From: Nitrospira sp.
GTDB taxonomy: Bacteria; Nitrospirota; Nitrospiria; Nitrospirales; Nitrospiraceae
Direction: 5' to 3'
DNA: 64,000 bases
Assembly (NCBI GenBank): GCA_009594865.1
Contig: VOPT01000049.1
Coordinates: 1-64,000 of the forward strand
Part shown: positions 28,700 through 37,496 of the stretch, piece by piece
How the letters are laid out: each line of letters opens with the position of its first letter
How positions within the stretch are numbered: the first letter of the stretch is position 1
Position numbers and translations under genes: made by a program
The notes under the pieces: generated by a model
Database searches by the model: none
Seen by the model: the letters and a program-made list of their open reading frames with translations, nothing else
What the model was told of the DNA's origin: nothing

Positions 28700-30784
28700 A
28701 TGGAACAGAACCACTACCGGCAGGCCGAGGAGCTACTGGCGAAGCTGGCGGCCTCCGTCCAGCGACAGGACGCGGTAGACCTCGCCGAGCTCGCGCAGCT
28801 CGCTGATGGCATCGTGGAATCCGTACAGGGCAGCGACCAGTTGGTGGTTGAAGCGCTCTCCAGTCCTGCCGGTCCTCCGCTGGTGACCAATCTCATCAAC
28901 GTTGGAATCCTGGCCACAAAAGTCGGTATCGGCCTTGGATACTACGGCGTTGACTTACACCGTCTCGCCTTAGCCGGCTTGGTGCACGACATTGGAATTT
29001 TTGCCGTCCCGCAACAGCTCCTGACAAAAATCGGGCGTCTGACCGCCGAAGAACGGACGCTGGTGGAGCAACATCCTCGTCTCGGTTCCGACGTCATCCG
29101 GCAGGCGGGGCCGGACTATGCGTGGTTGGCTGAAGTGGTGCTGCAGGCGCACGAGCGGGGGAAAGGGCAGGGTTATCCTCATCGCTTGAAAGGTCGGGAG
29201 ATTAACGAGCTGGCGCAAATCATCGGCGTGGTGGACATCTTCGATGCGCTGGTGAGTCCGCGTCCCTACCGTCGGCGGTTGTTGCCGCATGAGGCCGTGC
29301 GCGAATTGCTCACGACGGAGCGCACCGCGTTTCCCCGGGAAATCATGAAGGCCTTGGTCGAACAGTTATCGGTCTACCCGCTCGGCACGAGGGTGCGGCT
29401 TAGCAGCGGAGAAGAGGGAGTGGTGGTATGCATCACGGCTCGCTATCCGTCGCGCCCGGTGTTGCGGATCACGGCTACAGAGAACGCCTGGACGTCGGAG
29501 CCCACGCGCATAGTCGATTTGAGTCAGCTGCCCCATGTGTCGGTGGTCGATACCGTCGAGCCACCGGCGTTGGAACGCGTCACATTCGAATCCGTTGAAC
29601 CTGCACCAACAGCCCCTGCCGCGTCGACAAACGTCTCCGACCAATTTGCGGCCCTGCTGGAGAGCCTGGATGCCATTGCCGGCGTGATTCAGGCTGCCGT
29701 AGACCAACCAGCTGCAGCTCCGGGGCCTGTCCAAGCGTCGGTTGAAGCGGAGGCACCTGAGCCGATGATCCCTGTGCGTCGGGAGATTTTAGGCCTGTTC
29801 GTGCTGGAAGCGCGGGAATGGCTCAACCAGATCCAAACAGCGTTAGAACGGTTGGACGCCACCAGTGAGCAGGCGCGCCGCGCGCAATTAGCCTCGATTT
29901 TGTGGCAAAGCGTCAACAACCTCGCCCGTTCCGCTGCTACGGTGGGATTAACGGCGGTGGAGACAAGGGCGACCAGGCTGTTTCCACTCTTGCAAGCGGC
30001 GGCCAGGCATGAACGGGCCGTGGCCGCGCATCACGTGGCGTCGCTTCGGGAGGGATTGCTGGAGATCAGCAAAACGGTGCAGGAGCTTCGATCGGTGGAA
30101 GACGATTCTTCCAGAGCGGACCAGACGATCCAGCGACCACCGCAGGCCGTTGAGCAACCGGAGCAGCGGGAATCTCAGGAGCCGCAGATGTCCGGCCAGA
30201 CCACCTCTGAAATCGCCTCGCCCATCTCCATCGCTCCACGCCCCCTGGCTGCGTCCTCCATTCTCGAGGCTTTGCGGCAGTTGCATGTGGCGCGCGGACG
30301 CTCGCTTGAACCGGTGCGGGATGTGTTGGAAACGGTCATTCACCGGGCGGAACGCGAGGTGGCCGGGGGGGTGATGGTGGATGCGCGGGCCATCGGGCGT
30401 CTGTTGCAGGAGTTAGATGAGTTGGATGAACGGTTTCTCGGCCATATGCAGGCTCGGGTTCCGTCGGTCGTCGCGACGCTCGGCCGTATTGCACGGGCGA
30501 GCGAAGAACGCGTGTTGCCCCCGCAGGCGCTGGAGCCTATTTTTGAAGAGATCGATGTGCTCTTCGAGGCCTCCGAAAAAGTGTCCGCGGCGAATATCAG
30601 TGTGTTCCTTCAGGGCCTGCGAACCTTCCTCCGCGTGACCGCACAACATAAGCCGGCCGTCATTCGCGAGCGGTTGGCCGCCCTGGAAGAGCGGTTGGCG
30701 ACGCTGGTTCCGCTGGCCCAACAATGGGTGGATGTCGGGCGAGTGGAACGGGCGGCCATTTTCGATATTCTGCCGATGGCCTAG
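28700..30784 (+). CDS. HD-GYP domain protein with His-less Hpt-like domain
   Basis: The 694-residue protein has an HD-GYP domain (about residues 45-210): HDIG at 96-99, EQHPRLGSDVI near 123, AHERGKGQGYP at 150-160 and DIFDAL at 179-184. Family members hydrolyse cyclic di-GMP. The usual HHExxDGxGYP is altered to AHERGKGQGYP, so activity is uncertain. A small beta-rich segment (GTRVRLSSGEEGVVV, near 233) follows, then an Hpt-like helical bundle (about 355-435) in which the His position is Asn (SVNNLARSAATVGL), and a C-terminal helical region shared with the preceding gene. It links the chemosensory cluster to cyclic di-GMP by inference. Confidence 0.85.
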   Translation: MEQNHYRQAEELLAKLAASVQRQDAVDLAELAQLADGIVESVQGSDQLVVEALSSPAGPPLVTNLINVGILATKVGIGLGYYGVDLHRLALAGLVHDIGIFAVPQQLLTKIGRLTAEERTLVEQHPRLGSDVIRQAGPDYAWLAEVVLQAHERGKGQGYPHRLKGREINELAQIIGVVDIFDALVSPRPYRRRLLPHEAVRELLTTERTAFPREIMKALVEQLSVYPLGTRVRLSSGEEGVVVCITARYPSRPVLRITATENAWTSEPTRIVDLSQLPHVSVVDTVEPPALERVTFESVEPAPTAPAASTNVSDQFAALLESLDAIAGVIQAAVDQPAAAPGPVQASVEAEAPEPMIPVRREILGLFVLEAREWLNQIQTALERLDATSEQARRAQLASILWQSVNNLARSAATVGLTAVETRATRLFPLLQAAARHERAVAAHHVASLREGLLEISKTVQELRSVEDDSSRADQTIQRPPQAVEQPEQRESQEPQMSGQTTSEIASPISIAPRPLAASSILEALRQLHVARGRSLEPVRDVLETVIHRAEREVAGGVMVDARAIGRLLQELDELDERFLGHMQARVPSVVATLGRIARASEERVLPPQALEPIFEEIDVLFEASEKVSAANISVFLQGLRTFLRVTAQHKPAVIRERLAALEERLATLVPLAQQWVDVGRVERAAIFDILPMA

Positions 30785-30920
30785 CGCGTGTCTCTCCTCA
30801 CGAATCGCATTCCATTCCCTCTGCAGATCGGTTTTTCCCACGCCTAATCCTTAGGCAGTTGATCTGCGCCCCCTTGTAGTCTGTGCAAAAGCGTTCCATC
30901 CACATGGTTGCGCACAGTCC

Positions 30921-30939
30921 GTCCACAGTTCTTGTGGAC
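30921..30939. promoter_or_regulatory. Perfect 7-bp inverted repeat, possible operator
   Basis: GTCCACA and TGTGGAC are separated by five bases, in the 258-base gap before the small membrane-protein gene. It could be an operator or a small hairpin. Nothing else is recognised in this gap. Confidence 0.35.
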
Positions 30940-31042
30940 AGAAGGCGAGAGCAGCCTGCAGAGGTGAGGAGACGAACATATCTCTTCGGTATCGCACCTT
31001 TTCTCTTGCGGTTGTGGTGGCGATTATACGACCATCACGGCC

Positions 31043-31567
31043 ATGCCAAAACTTGTCTCAGTCAAACAACAGGAAGGGCACGACGCGCGCGCGACGGCCT
31101 ATATCAAAGCGTACATGCTCTTTCCGGCCGGTATTCTCGGCCTGATTTCCATGCTCGGCGGCGTCGGCGGGTTGGGGTACCAACTCATCGCGACGGACAC
31201 CTATTCATGGGCAACCTTTGTCGAAAGCTCAGGGCTGTTGCTACTGGGTGGGCTACTGGGATGGGTACAGACCACGTACCATCGCTGGATCCTCGCCAAT
31301 CGTCCTGAAGTATTCGCCGAGCGCATGCGGCAGCCCGCGCTCTCGAAAAGCGGCAAACCGAAACGGGAAAGCGGGAAGAGTCAGGAGTCACCCGGCGGAT
31401 CCCCATGGGCGCCGGGCGCCTATATGGTCGGCCTGGCCTTGCTGTTGTTCGGATCGACCGTCGCGGTGCTGTACGGGGCAGTTCATCCCATCCCGGCCTG
31501 TTTCCTGCCGTGGGCAGGATTTTTCTGGGCCAAGCTGTTCTTCTGGAAGACGCTGCTGAAACCCTAA
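31043..31567 (+). CDS. Uncharacterised membrane protein, 174 residues
   Basis: I do not recognise a family. Three or four hydrophobic segments are visible: about residues 22-50 (FPAGILGLISMLGGVGGLGY), 62-80 (GLLLLGGLLGWV) and 128-170, the last possibly two helices around a Pro-rich turn. A basic, Ser-rich hydrophilic loop (about 95-125, rich in Lys and Ser) separates the halves. It is convergent with lpxD, with 17 bases between stops, and is not obviously tied to either neighbour. Confidence 0.7.
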   Translation: MPKLVSVKQQEGHDARATAYIKAYMLFPAGILGLISMLGGVGGLGYQLIATDTYSWATFVESSGLLLLGGLLGWVQTTYHRWILANRPEVFAERMRQPALSKSGKPKRESGKSQESPGGSPWAPGAYMVGLALLLFGSTVAVLYGAVHPIPACFLPWAGFFWAKLFFWKTLLKP

Positions 31568-31584
31568 CAAAATCGCTGGCGGAG

Positions 31585-32667
31585 CTACTTTCGGCGGGCC
31601 TTGCGAGATTTCGCGGCAGGCTTGGCGGCTTGCTCGAGGCTTGCGAGACGTTCTTCCAACTCGCGGACCCGTTGGCGAAGTTCAGGCAGCTGGGGAATGA
31701 CTGCCTGGGCTTTCAGAAACGTGGCGTGCGCCATCACCGGGGCGCCGGAGACGATTTGATTCGGTTCCAAGCTTCTGGTGACGCCGGATTTTGCCGCGAT
31801 CATGACTTGATCGCCGATCTGCAAGTGATCGGCGAGACCAGCCTGGCCTCCCACCATCACGTAACGCCCCAGGGTGGTGCTTCCCGCAATGCCGACTTGC
31901 GCGACCAAAATGTTGTGTTCGCCGACAACCACGTTGTGAGCGATCTGCACGAGGTTGTCGATCTTGGTGCCGCGCTTGATAATCGTATCCCCGAAAGTCG
32001 CGCGATCCACGGAGACGTTGGCGCCCAATTCGACGTCGTCTTCGATCAGCACGCCGCCCAGTTGAGGGATTTTCTGGTGCCGGCCCTGGTATTGCACGTA
32101 GCCGAAGCCGTCGCTGCCGATCACGGTGCCGCTGTGGATGATGACGCGAGCACCAATCCGGCATCCTTCCCGTACGACCACGTTCGGGTAGAGAAGGCTG
32201 TCGTCTCCAATGATGCTGTCGTCTCCGATGAAGACCCCGGGATACAAGGTCACTCGCGCGCCGATGGTCACACGGTCGCCCAAGGTCACGCCAGGCCAAA
32301 TGGAGACATCGGTTCCGATCGTGACGCCCTCGCCGCGTGTAATGCCCTCCGCGATGCCGCGCTCCCGGGCTGGTCGCGCAAAAAATTGTTGTGCGGCCCG
32401 CGCGAAGGCATAGGCCGGGTTCTCCACCACAATTTGCGGGGAGGGACAGTCCGCGATGCGCCGGCCGACGAGCAGGGCGCCGATGGTGGCGGTCTGTGGT
32501 GATTTCAGATGGCGCTCGGAGGTGACAAATGCCAGATCGCCAGGCCCTGCCAGCTCCAGGCTGGCGACGCTGGTGACGGTCGCATCCGGTGAACCGATCA
32601 GCTCGCCTCCCACATAGTCGTGCAGTTCCCGAAGGGTCAGCGGGGTACGCCTGGGTGCCGTGCTCAT
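31585..32667 (-). CDS. lpxD: UDP-3-O-acylglucosamine N-acyltransferase (LpxD)
   Basis: LpxD adds the N-linked acyl chain in lipid A synthesis, taking it from acyl-ACP. I use the ATG at 32667 (360 residues); the frame stays open upstream but would run into the ACP gene. Residues 1-100 are the uridine-binding domain ([14 protein letters not shown]). A left-handed beta-helix of hexapeptide repeats follows ([29 protein letters not shown], then [18 protein letters not shown]). The C-terminus is a Lys/Ala-rich tail. It sits 4 bases after acp, its acyl-donor gene. Confidence 0.95.
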   Translation of the reverse strand: MSTAPRRTPLTLRELHDYVGGELIGSPDATVTSVASLELAGPGDLAFVTSERHLKSPQTATIGALLVGRRIADCPSPQIVVENPAYAFARAAQQFFARPARERGIAEGITRGEGVTIGTDVSIWPGVTLGDRVTIGARVTLYPGVFIGDDSIIGDDSLLYPNVVVREGCRIGARVIIHSGTVIGSDGFGYVQYQGRHQKIPQLGGVLIEDDVELGANVSVDRATFGDTIIKRGTKIDNLVQIAHNVVVGEHNILVAQVGIAGSTTLGRYVMVGGQAGLADHLQIGDQVMIAAKSGVTRSLEPNQIVSGAPVMAHATFLKAQAVIPQLPELRQRVRELEERLASLEQAAKPAAKSRKARRK

Positions 32668-32671
32668 CCTG

Positions 32672-33031
32672 TTAGGCTTTCTTGCTCTTGGGCGAGGGTT
32701 TCGCGGCCGGCTTCTTGGTTGCGGCCTTCGCTGCGGTCTTGGTCGAGGTCTTCGTAGGGGGCTTCGCAGCGGTCTTGGCCGAGGCCGGTGCCACCCGCCC
32801 TTGCACGTAGTCGATGACCTGCCCGACGGTCGTGAGGCCCACCAGATCCTGGTCGGGAATCTGCAGATTGAAGACCTCTTCGATGCGATACAGCATTTCA
32901 ATGACCGCCATCGAGTCCAATCCAAGATCTTCCCGCAAGTGATGGGTCGGCTCGATCGAGGCTGCATCCCGCTTCAGATAGTCCGCCAGCGCCTGAATGA
33001 TCTGGTTGGAAACGTCTGTTGTAGTGGCCAT
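32672..33031 (-). CDS. Acyl carrier protein with a basic Lys/Ala/Pro tail
   Basis: The first 80 residues are an acyl carrier protein. The phosphopantetheine Ser is S40 in [17 protein letters not shown] (more often DSL), followed by the usual acidic helix. From about residue 82 an extra 38-residue tail of Ala, Lys, Thr and Pro continues to the end, resembling histone H1-like tails and not found in ordinary ACP of about 78 residues. It lies between fabF and lpxD on the same strand, so a role in lipid A acylation is plausible. Confidence 0.9.
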   Translation of the reverse strand: MATTTDVSNQIIQALADYLKRDAASIEPTHHLREDLGLDSMAVIEMLYRIEEVFNLQIPDQDLVGLTTVGQVIDYVQGRVAPASAKTAAKPPTKTSTKTAAKAATKKPAAKPSPKSKKA

Positions 33032-33096
33032 TCCCTGGTTCCTTCGTATCGTGTCTGTTGCGACGATCGCCGACCGCTGTCGTTGCCGGACAGGCG

Positions 33097-34353
33097 TCAG
33101 GAGGTGATCGCTTTTAACACGACCGCCGCGTTGTTGCTACCGAATCCAAATGCGTTGATCAGCGCCACCTTCGCCTTGCGCGTTTGCTGCTCCTTGGACA
33201 GGCCCGCCAGGGCGCAAGCCGGATCGGGATCGTCCAGGTTGAGCGTGGGATGAACCTGACCGCTCGTGAGCGTGAGGGCGGAGACCACGCCGGCCAGCGA
33301 TCCGGCCGCGCCGAGCGTATGGCCCACCAGCGACTTCGTGGCATTCACGGCGAGTTTGTCCGCGCGTGACTTGAATACTAAGCGAATAGCCTTCACCTCC
33401 ACCGCGTCACCGACGGTGGTCGACGTGGCGTGAGCGTTGATGTAATCCACCTGCGCCGGTGTCACGCCCGCATCTTTGAGGGCCAGCCGCATGGTCGTGG
33501 CGACTTCCTCGCCATCCTCTCGTGGAATGACCATGTGATGAGCTTCACTCGTGGCGGCATAGCCGGCCACTTCCGCATACATCCGGGCCTTGCGTTTCGT
33601 CGCGTGGGCCAACGATTCGAGTATCAGGGCGCCGGCCCCTTCTCCCATGACAAACCCGTCCCGACCACGGTCAAAGGGGCGCGAAGCTTTCTCCGGGGCA
33701 TCGTTATACTTCGTGGACAGGGCACGAAGCGAGCAAAATCCCGCGAAGACCAGGGGGGTGATGCTGGCATCGGCACCGACCACGATCACGGCATCGGCCG
33801 TGCCAGCGCGAATGGCATGCATGGCCTGTCCCAGAGCATGCGCGCTCGACGAGCAGGCGGTGGAAATCGTGAGGTTCGGGCCCTTGGCTCCATAGGCCAT
33901 GGCCACGATCCCCGAGGCGGAATTCAGCGTGATGACCGGGATAAAGTTCGGATGCACCCGGTGGGGACGTTTCTGCTCATACAGTTGTGTGATCTCGCGT
34001 TCGCCCATCACCATCCCGCCCATGCCGGCGCCGACGATCACGCCCACGCGGTGCGGGTCTTCACGGTCCATTTTGAAGTCGGCATCTGCCAGCGCTTCCT
34101 TGGCGGCCACGAGCGCGAATTGCGCATAACGATCCACACGATCGCCCTGGCCGGCAGGGAGATACTGATCCGGTGAGAAGTCGACGATGCGCCCAGCAAT
34201 GCGCGACCGATAGCCTTCCAATGGAAAGGGATCGAAGGAGGGAATGGCAGAAATCCCGGACCGGCCTTCCAGCGCCGCTTTCCAGAATTGCGGCACGCCA
34301 ATGCCGATGGGGGAGACGACTCCCAAACCCGTGATGACGACCCTCGTCGACAT
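33097..34353 (-). CDS. fabF: Beta-ketoacyl-ACP synthase II (FabF)
   Basis: FabF condenses malonyl-ACP with acyl-ACP in fatty-acid elongation. The 418-residue length is typical. The catalytic triad is visible: Cys167 in STACSSSAHALGQAM, His in NAHATSTTVGDAVE near residue 307 and His in KSLVGHTLGAAGS near 345. The N-terminus VVITGLGVVSPIG is standard. It is followed on the same strand by acp (65 bases) and lpxD, a coherent lipid unit. Any promoter would be in the 253 bases upstream, which also carry a dispersed repeat. Confidence 0.95.
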   Translation of the reverse strand: MSTRVVITGLGVVSPIGIGVPQFWKAALEGRSGISAIPSFDPFPLEGYRSRIAGRIVDFSPDQYLPAGQGDRVDRYAQFALVAAKEALADADFKMDREDPHRVGVIVGAGMGGMVMGEREITQLYEQKRPHRVHPNFIPVITLNSASGIVAMAYGAKGPNLTISTACSSSAHALGQAMHAIRAGTADAVIVVGADASITPLVFAGFCSLRALSTKYNDAPEKASRPFDRGRDGFVMGEGAGALILESLAHATKRKARMYAEVAGYAATSEAHHMVIPREDGEEVATTMRLALKDAGVTPAQVDYINAHATSTTVGDAVEVKAIRLVFKSRADKLAVNATKSLVGHTLGAAGSLAGVVSALTLTSGQVHPTLNLDDPDPACALAGLSKEQQTRKAKVALINAFGFGSNNAAVVLKAITS

Positions 34354-34581
34354 AAACCCCTTTCGTGGCCGCGTGATGGTGATGTGTGCGGCCTGTCTAC
34401 TTACCGCACGGTGGCGTCACAGTCAATGCTGTAGGCAGGCACCCATTCGAGATCTCCGTATGTACACTGGGGAAACCACCCTAAGGGACGCTCAATTTGT
34501 GCGTCCAGCAAGGCAGCTGCGAGTGCAGGTCCGGAGGCGTACCTTCGGGTACATTGAGAACCTGGACGATGCGAGCACGCC

Positions 34582-34610
34582 GCTGGCGGACTTTTTCAGC
34601 ATCCTGCTAG
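34582..34610. repeat. Dispersed 29-bp repeat, copy A
   Basis: The sequence starting GCTGGCGGACTTTTTCAGCA recurs with two mismatches at 40608-40636. This copy overlaps the lptG stop codon. Just to its left, at about 34540-34555, GTACC-TTCG-GGTAC forms a small hairpin, so the element may be longer than 29 bases. Confidence 0.7.
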
Positions 34611-35698
34611 TAGCGCACTTTCATGAGCAGATATAAGCCGAACGTCAGAAACACCATATTCGCCATCCAGCCGGCCAGCATGGGAGACAGCGCGCCGCCG
34701 CGCCCCAGCGCAATGGCGACGGAGTGCGTGGACCAATAGAAGAACCCGACGGCCATCGCTTGGCCGATGCCCATGGCCATGCCGCTTCCGCGGACACCCG
34801 TGCGCCGAAGGCTCAAGGCGATACCGACGATCACCATGATGAGCGTGACGCAGGGAAAGGCGATCCGGCCGTAATAATCCGTCAACAACCGGGGGAGCAT
34901 GGTGCCGCCCAGATGGAGGCGATCGACGTAGGCGCGAATCTCGCGCAGAGTCATCGTTTCCGAATCCAGTTCGGCCCAGGTCGTAAAGTCGTCGGGAATG
35001 TGGGGGAGCGCCAGTGGTTGCGTCTGGAAGCTGCTCACCAAGACCGTGCCGTCCTGGCGGAATGAACGGGTCATGCCGTCGTGCAACGCCCAACCCTGCG
35101 GGGAATAGACGGCGCGTTTGGCCTCCGCGATTTCTTCCAACTGAAAGGTCGGACTCAATCGATAGAGCCGGATGTTGCGCAACACCGCGCCCCCCGGATC
35201 GATCGTGTCGATGTTCAAGAGGGTCTGGCCGCCCAGGCTCACCCATGGCTGCGCCGCTTTCAAGGAGACCGGTGTCACGCGTTTCTCGATCTGCGTCGTC
35301 TTGATCTGCTCGGCCTTCGCCAGGGCCAGGGGAATGACGGTGGAACTGAACAGGAACAACACCATCGCCAGGACTGTTCCGAGGAAGATAAACGGCGAGG
35401 TGATCCAATAGAGGCTGATGCCGCAGCTGCGCATAGCCGTGATTTCGTGGCTGCGCGACAGCAGGCCGATGGTCAGCAGGGTCGCCATCAAGACCGCGAG
35501 CGGGGCGATCTGATACGAGATGGCCGGCATCTTCAACACGAAGTAGGCCAGCACGTCGAGGGCATGCGCGTCATAGCGGAGGAAGCGGCGGACCTTCTCA
35601 AAAAAGTCGATGACGAGGTAAATCGTCATGAGCCCGGAAAAACACATGCCGAAAATCTTCACGTACTCACGCAGCATGTATCGAAAGAGAATGTTCAT
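34607..35698 (-). CDS. lptG: LPS export ABC transporter permease LptG
   Basis: LptG pairs with LptF and LptB to extract lipopolysaccharide from the inner membrane. The 363-residue protein has the family start (LFRYMLREYVKIFGMCFSGL), three N-terminal membrane helices, a periplasmic beta-jellyroll of about 160 residues and three C-terminal helices (PCVTLIMVIVGIALSLRR). The motif SRSHEITAMRSCGIS near residue 84 contacts the ATPase. It starts 4 bases after the lptF stop. Confidence 0.92.
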   Translation of the reverse strand: MNILFRYMLREYVKIFGMCFSGLMTIYLVIDFFEKVRRFLRYDAHALDVLAYFVLKMPAISYQIAPLAVLMATLLTIGLLSRSHEITAMRSCGISLYWITSPFIFLGTVLAMVLFLFSSTVIPLALAKAEQIKTTQIEKRVTPVSLKAAQPWVSLGGQTLLNIDTIDPGGAVLRNIRLYRLSPTFQLEEIAEAKRAVYSPQGWALHDGMTRSFRQDGTVLVSSFQTQPLALPHIPDDFTTWAELDSETMTLREIRAYVDRLHLGGTMLPRLLTDYYGRIAFPCVTLIMVIVGIALSLRRTGVRGSGMAMGIGQAMAVGFFYWSTHSVAIALGRGGALSPMLAGWMANMVFLTFGLYLLMKVRY

Positions 35699-35702
35699 GG
35701 GG

Positions 35703-36788
35703 CTACTGCCGGCTCACGCGATAAAACCAGAGAATTGTCACGATTGTGAAGATGACATTGGGCAACCAGGCGCCGGCGAACGGAGAGATCCAGAGTGTGG
35801 TCACCAGAAACTCGCACGCGACATTAATGACGTAATAGGCGATCACGACGAGCACGCCGACGGCAAACCCGCCGATGCTGCCGGAGCGTTTCGACACGAT
35901 CCCGACCGGCACCCCCAGGATGCAGAACACCAGCGAAGCGGCCGGAAACGCCAGGTCTTTATAGTATTCCATGAGCCGCCGCAAGGCGTTGGTGTCCGTC
36001 CAGTTGGAACTCTCCAGTTTCGCGCGAATCACTTCCATCGGCGTGCGTTCTTCGGCGCCGTACAGGCTGGCGTTGATGCTTAACTTAAGATCGTAAGCCG
36101 TAAACGAAATCTTCTGGTACTCCTCGGGGTTTTGAGGACGACTGTGGATCACGCCGTTCATGAGCCGCAGTGCGACCTGGCTGCTCGCGGAGTCGGTCAT
36201 CACCTGGTACTGTTGCGCCACGATGATGCGCGGGTCGGCCGGGTTCCGCTCATCCGCCACGAAGATCCCCCGGTTGTTCTGTCCCTCCTGCGCATCCGGT
36301 ACGTAGATCACCATCTTGGGGATGGCTTCATTGAACACGCCGCGATCGAGTTCTAGAACGAGTTCGTCGCGCAACAGATTGAGCGCCACTTTCTTGAGAT
36401 TCACATTGCTCCACGGCTGCCCGTATTGCGCCATCATGAGCGTGAGGCCGCAGACGAGCGCCGCAAACAAGAACACGGATTGGGACAGCCGCAACAGGCT
36501 GAAACCCGCGGCGCGCATGGCGACCAGTTCTTTGTCCAGCGAGAGCCGGCCGAACGCCGTAATGGACGCGATGATGCCGGCGATTGGCAGCGTCAGCACG
36601 AGGAAAGAGGGGAGCAAATGGGCGAAGACTTTCAGCACCGACAGGAAGCCGATGCCCTTCGTGACCAGCAACTCCACCAGGCGGAGCAGCTCCTTCGTGA
36701 GCATCACAAAGCACAGGGCGCCTAAGCTGATGCAAAAGGGCGAGAGGAGTTCGCGGAAGATATAGCGATCGAGGATGGTGTGCAGCAC
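35703..36788 (-). CDS. lptF: LPS export ABC transporter permease LptF
   Basis: I use the GTG at 36788, which starts VLHTILDRYIFRELLSPF, the normal LptF N-terminus, and gives 361 residues. The frame extends 80 residues further upstream, but that part is not LptF-like and crosses the cold-shock promoter region. The core has three membrane helices, SLDKELVAMRAAGFS (the ATPase coupling helix), a periplasmic jellyroll and GVPVGIVSKRSGSIGG before the last helices. No strong ribosome site is visible. It is co-transcribed with lptG. Confidence 0.9.
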   Translation of the reverse strand: MLHTILDRYIFRELLSPFCISLGALCFVMLTKELLRLVELLVTKGIGFLSVLKVFAHLLPSFLVLTLPIAGIIASITAFGRLSLDKELVAMRAAGFSLLRLSQSVFLFAALVCGLTLMMAQYGQPWSNVNLKKVALNLLRDELVLELDRGVFNEAIPKMVIYVPDAQEGQNNRGIFVADERNPADPRIIVAQQYQVMTDSASSQVALRLMNGVIHSRPQNPEEYQKISFTAYDLKLSINASLYGAEERTPMEVIRAKLESSNWTDTNALRRLMEYYKDLAFPAASLVFCILGVPVGIVSKRSGSIGGFAVGVLVVIAYYVINVACEFLVTTLWISPFAGAWLPNVIFTIVTILWFYRVSRQ

Positions 36789-36890
36789 GAGAGCGGTCGG
36801 GGTCCTACATCGGAGAATTGGTTGCTGCACTATAGAAGAGTCTGCGTGGGTTGTAAACAGATCAGAACGGCCCAGGGCCAAAAGATCCGC

Positions 36891-36919
36891 TTGACAAGCA
36901 CTGCACCTCATGGTACATC
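36891..36919 (+). promoter_or_regulatory. Candidate sigma-70 promoter of the cold-shock gene
   Basis: TTGACA at 36891-36896 and TACATC at 36914-36919 are separated by the optimal 17 bases. Transcription would start near 36926, leaving a leader of about 174 bases before the cold-shock start codon. Long leaders are usual for cold-induced csp mRNAs. The rest of this 311-base gap holds no gene. Confidence 0.55.
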
Positions 36920-37099
36920 GCTGCGCACTTTTCAGCAGGTCAAGATGGTTCGGGTTGAATATTGTCTGAACGCCCCCGCAAGAGCTGCCGCGCTCGTCGC
37001 TGTTGTTTCTCCTTTTTATCGTCATCATTTCCTGTCATGCGACTCAGCAGACGAGCTGATGCGCTCATTATGTCCGTGCGTTGAGAAAAGGAGGATCGT

Positions 37100-37318
37100 A
37101 TGAAAACTAAGGGCACTGTGAAGTGGTTCAATGATCGTAAGGGATTCGGATTTATCCGGCTCGATGGCGGAGACGATGTCTTCGTCCATTACTCTGCATT
37201 GCAGGGTGACGGATTCAAGACCTTGAAAGAGGGCGAGAACGTGGAGTTCGACATCGTTCAAGGCGCCAAGGGACCGCAGGCGGCGAACGTGTTGAAGGAT
37301 CTCGCGCCGGCCAACTAA
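37100..37318 (+). CDS. Cold-shock domain protein (CspA family)
   Basis: The 72-residue protein is a single cold-shock domain that binds single-stranded RNA or DNA and loosens RNA structure. RNP1 is KGFGFIRL near residue 15 and RNP2 is DVFVHYSAL near 27. It begins [19 protein letters not shown] after an AAAGGAGG site. It has its own probable promoter and a strong terminator, so it is a single-gene unit. Which of the usual several csp paralogues it is cannot be told. Confidence 0.95.
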   Translation: MKTKGTVKWFNDRKGFGFIRLDGGDDVFVHYSALQGDGFKTLKEGENVEFDIVQGAKGPQAANVLKDLAPAN

Positions 37319-37343
37319 TTTCGGCCGGAGTCCTACGTAATCC

Positions 37344-37378
37344 GCGGCCCCTCTGCCTCATCGAGGGGCCGCCGGTTT
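37344..37378 (+). terminator. Rho-independent terminator after the cold-shock gene
   Basis: GCGGCCCCTC (37344-37353) pairs perfectly with GAGGGGCCGC (37363-37372) across a nine-base loop. A short T-run (GGTTTTCC) follows. It begins 25 bases after the stop codon. Confidence 0.85.
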
Positions 37379-37496
37379 TCCTCAAAGAACACCCGCTCTG
37401 GACGCCGCGTTTGCAGTGTCTGTCTTTTATCCATTTGTTTGACAAGACATAGGTTGACTGTTAGCGTGGACTCTCAACGTCGGGTGAGGGGTCTCC

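Noticed and set aside
30921..30939. The palindrome GTCCACA/TGTGGAC considered as a DnaA box or replication origin
   Set aside because: It does not match the TTATCCACA consensus, there is only one copy, and no dnaA, dnaN or AT-rich unwinding region is nearby. It is kept only as a possible operator.
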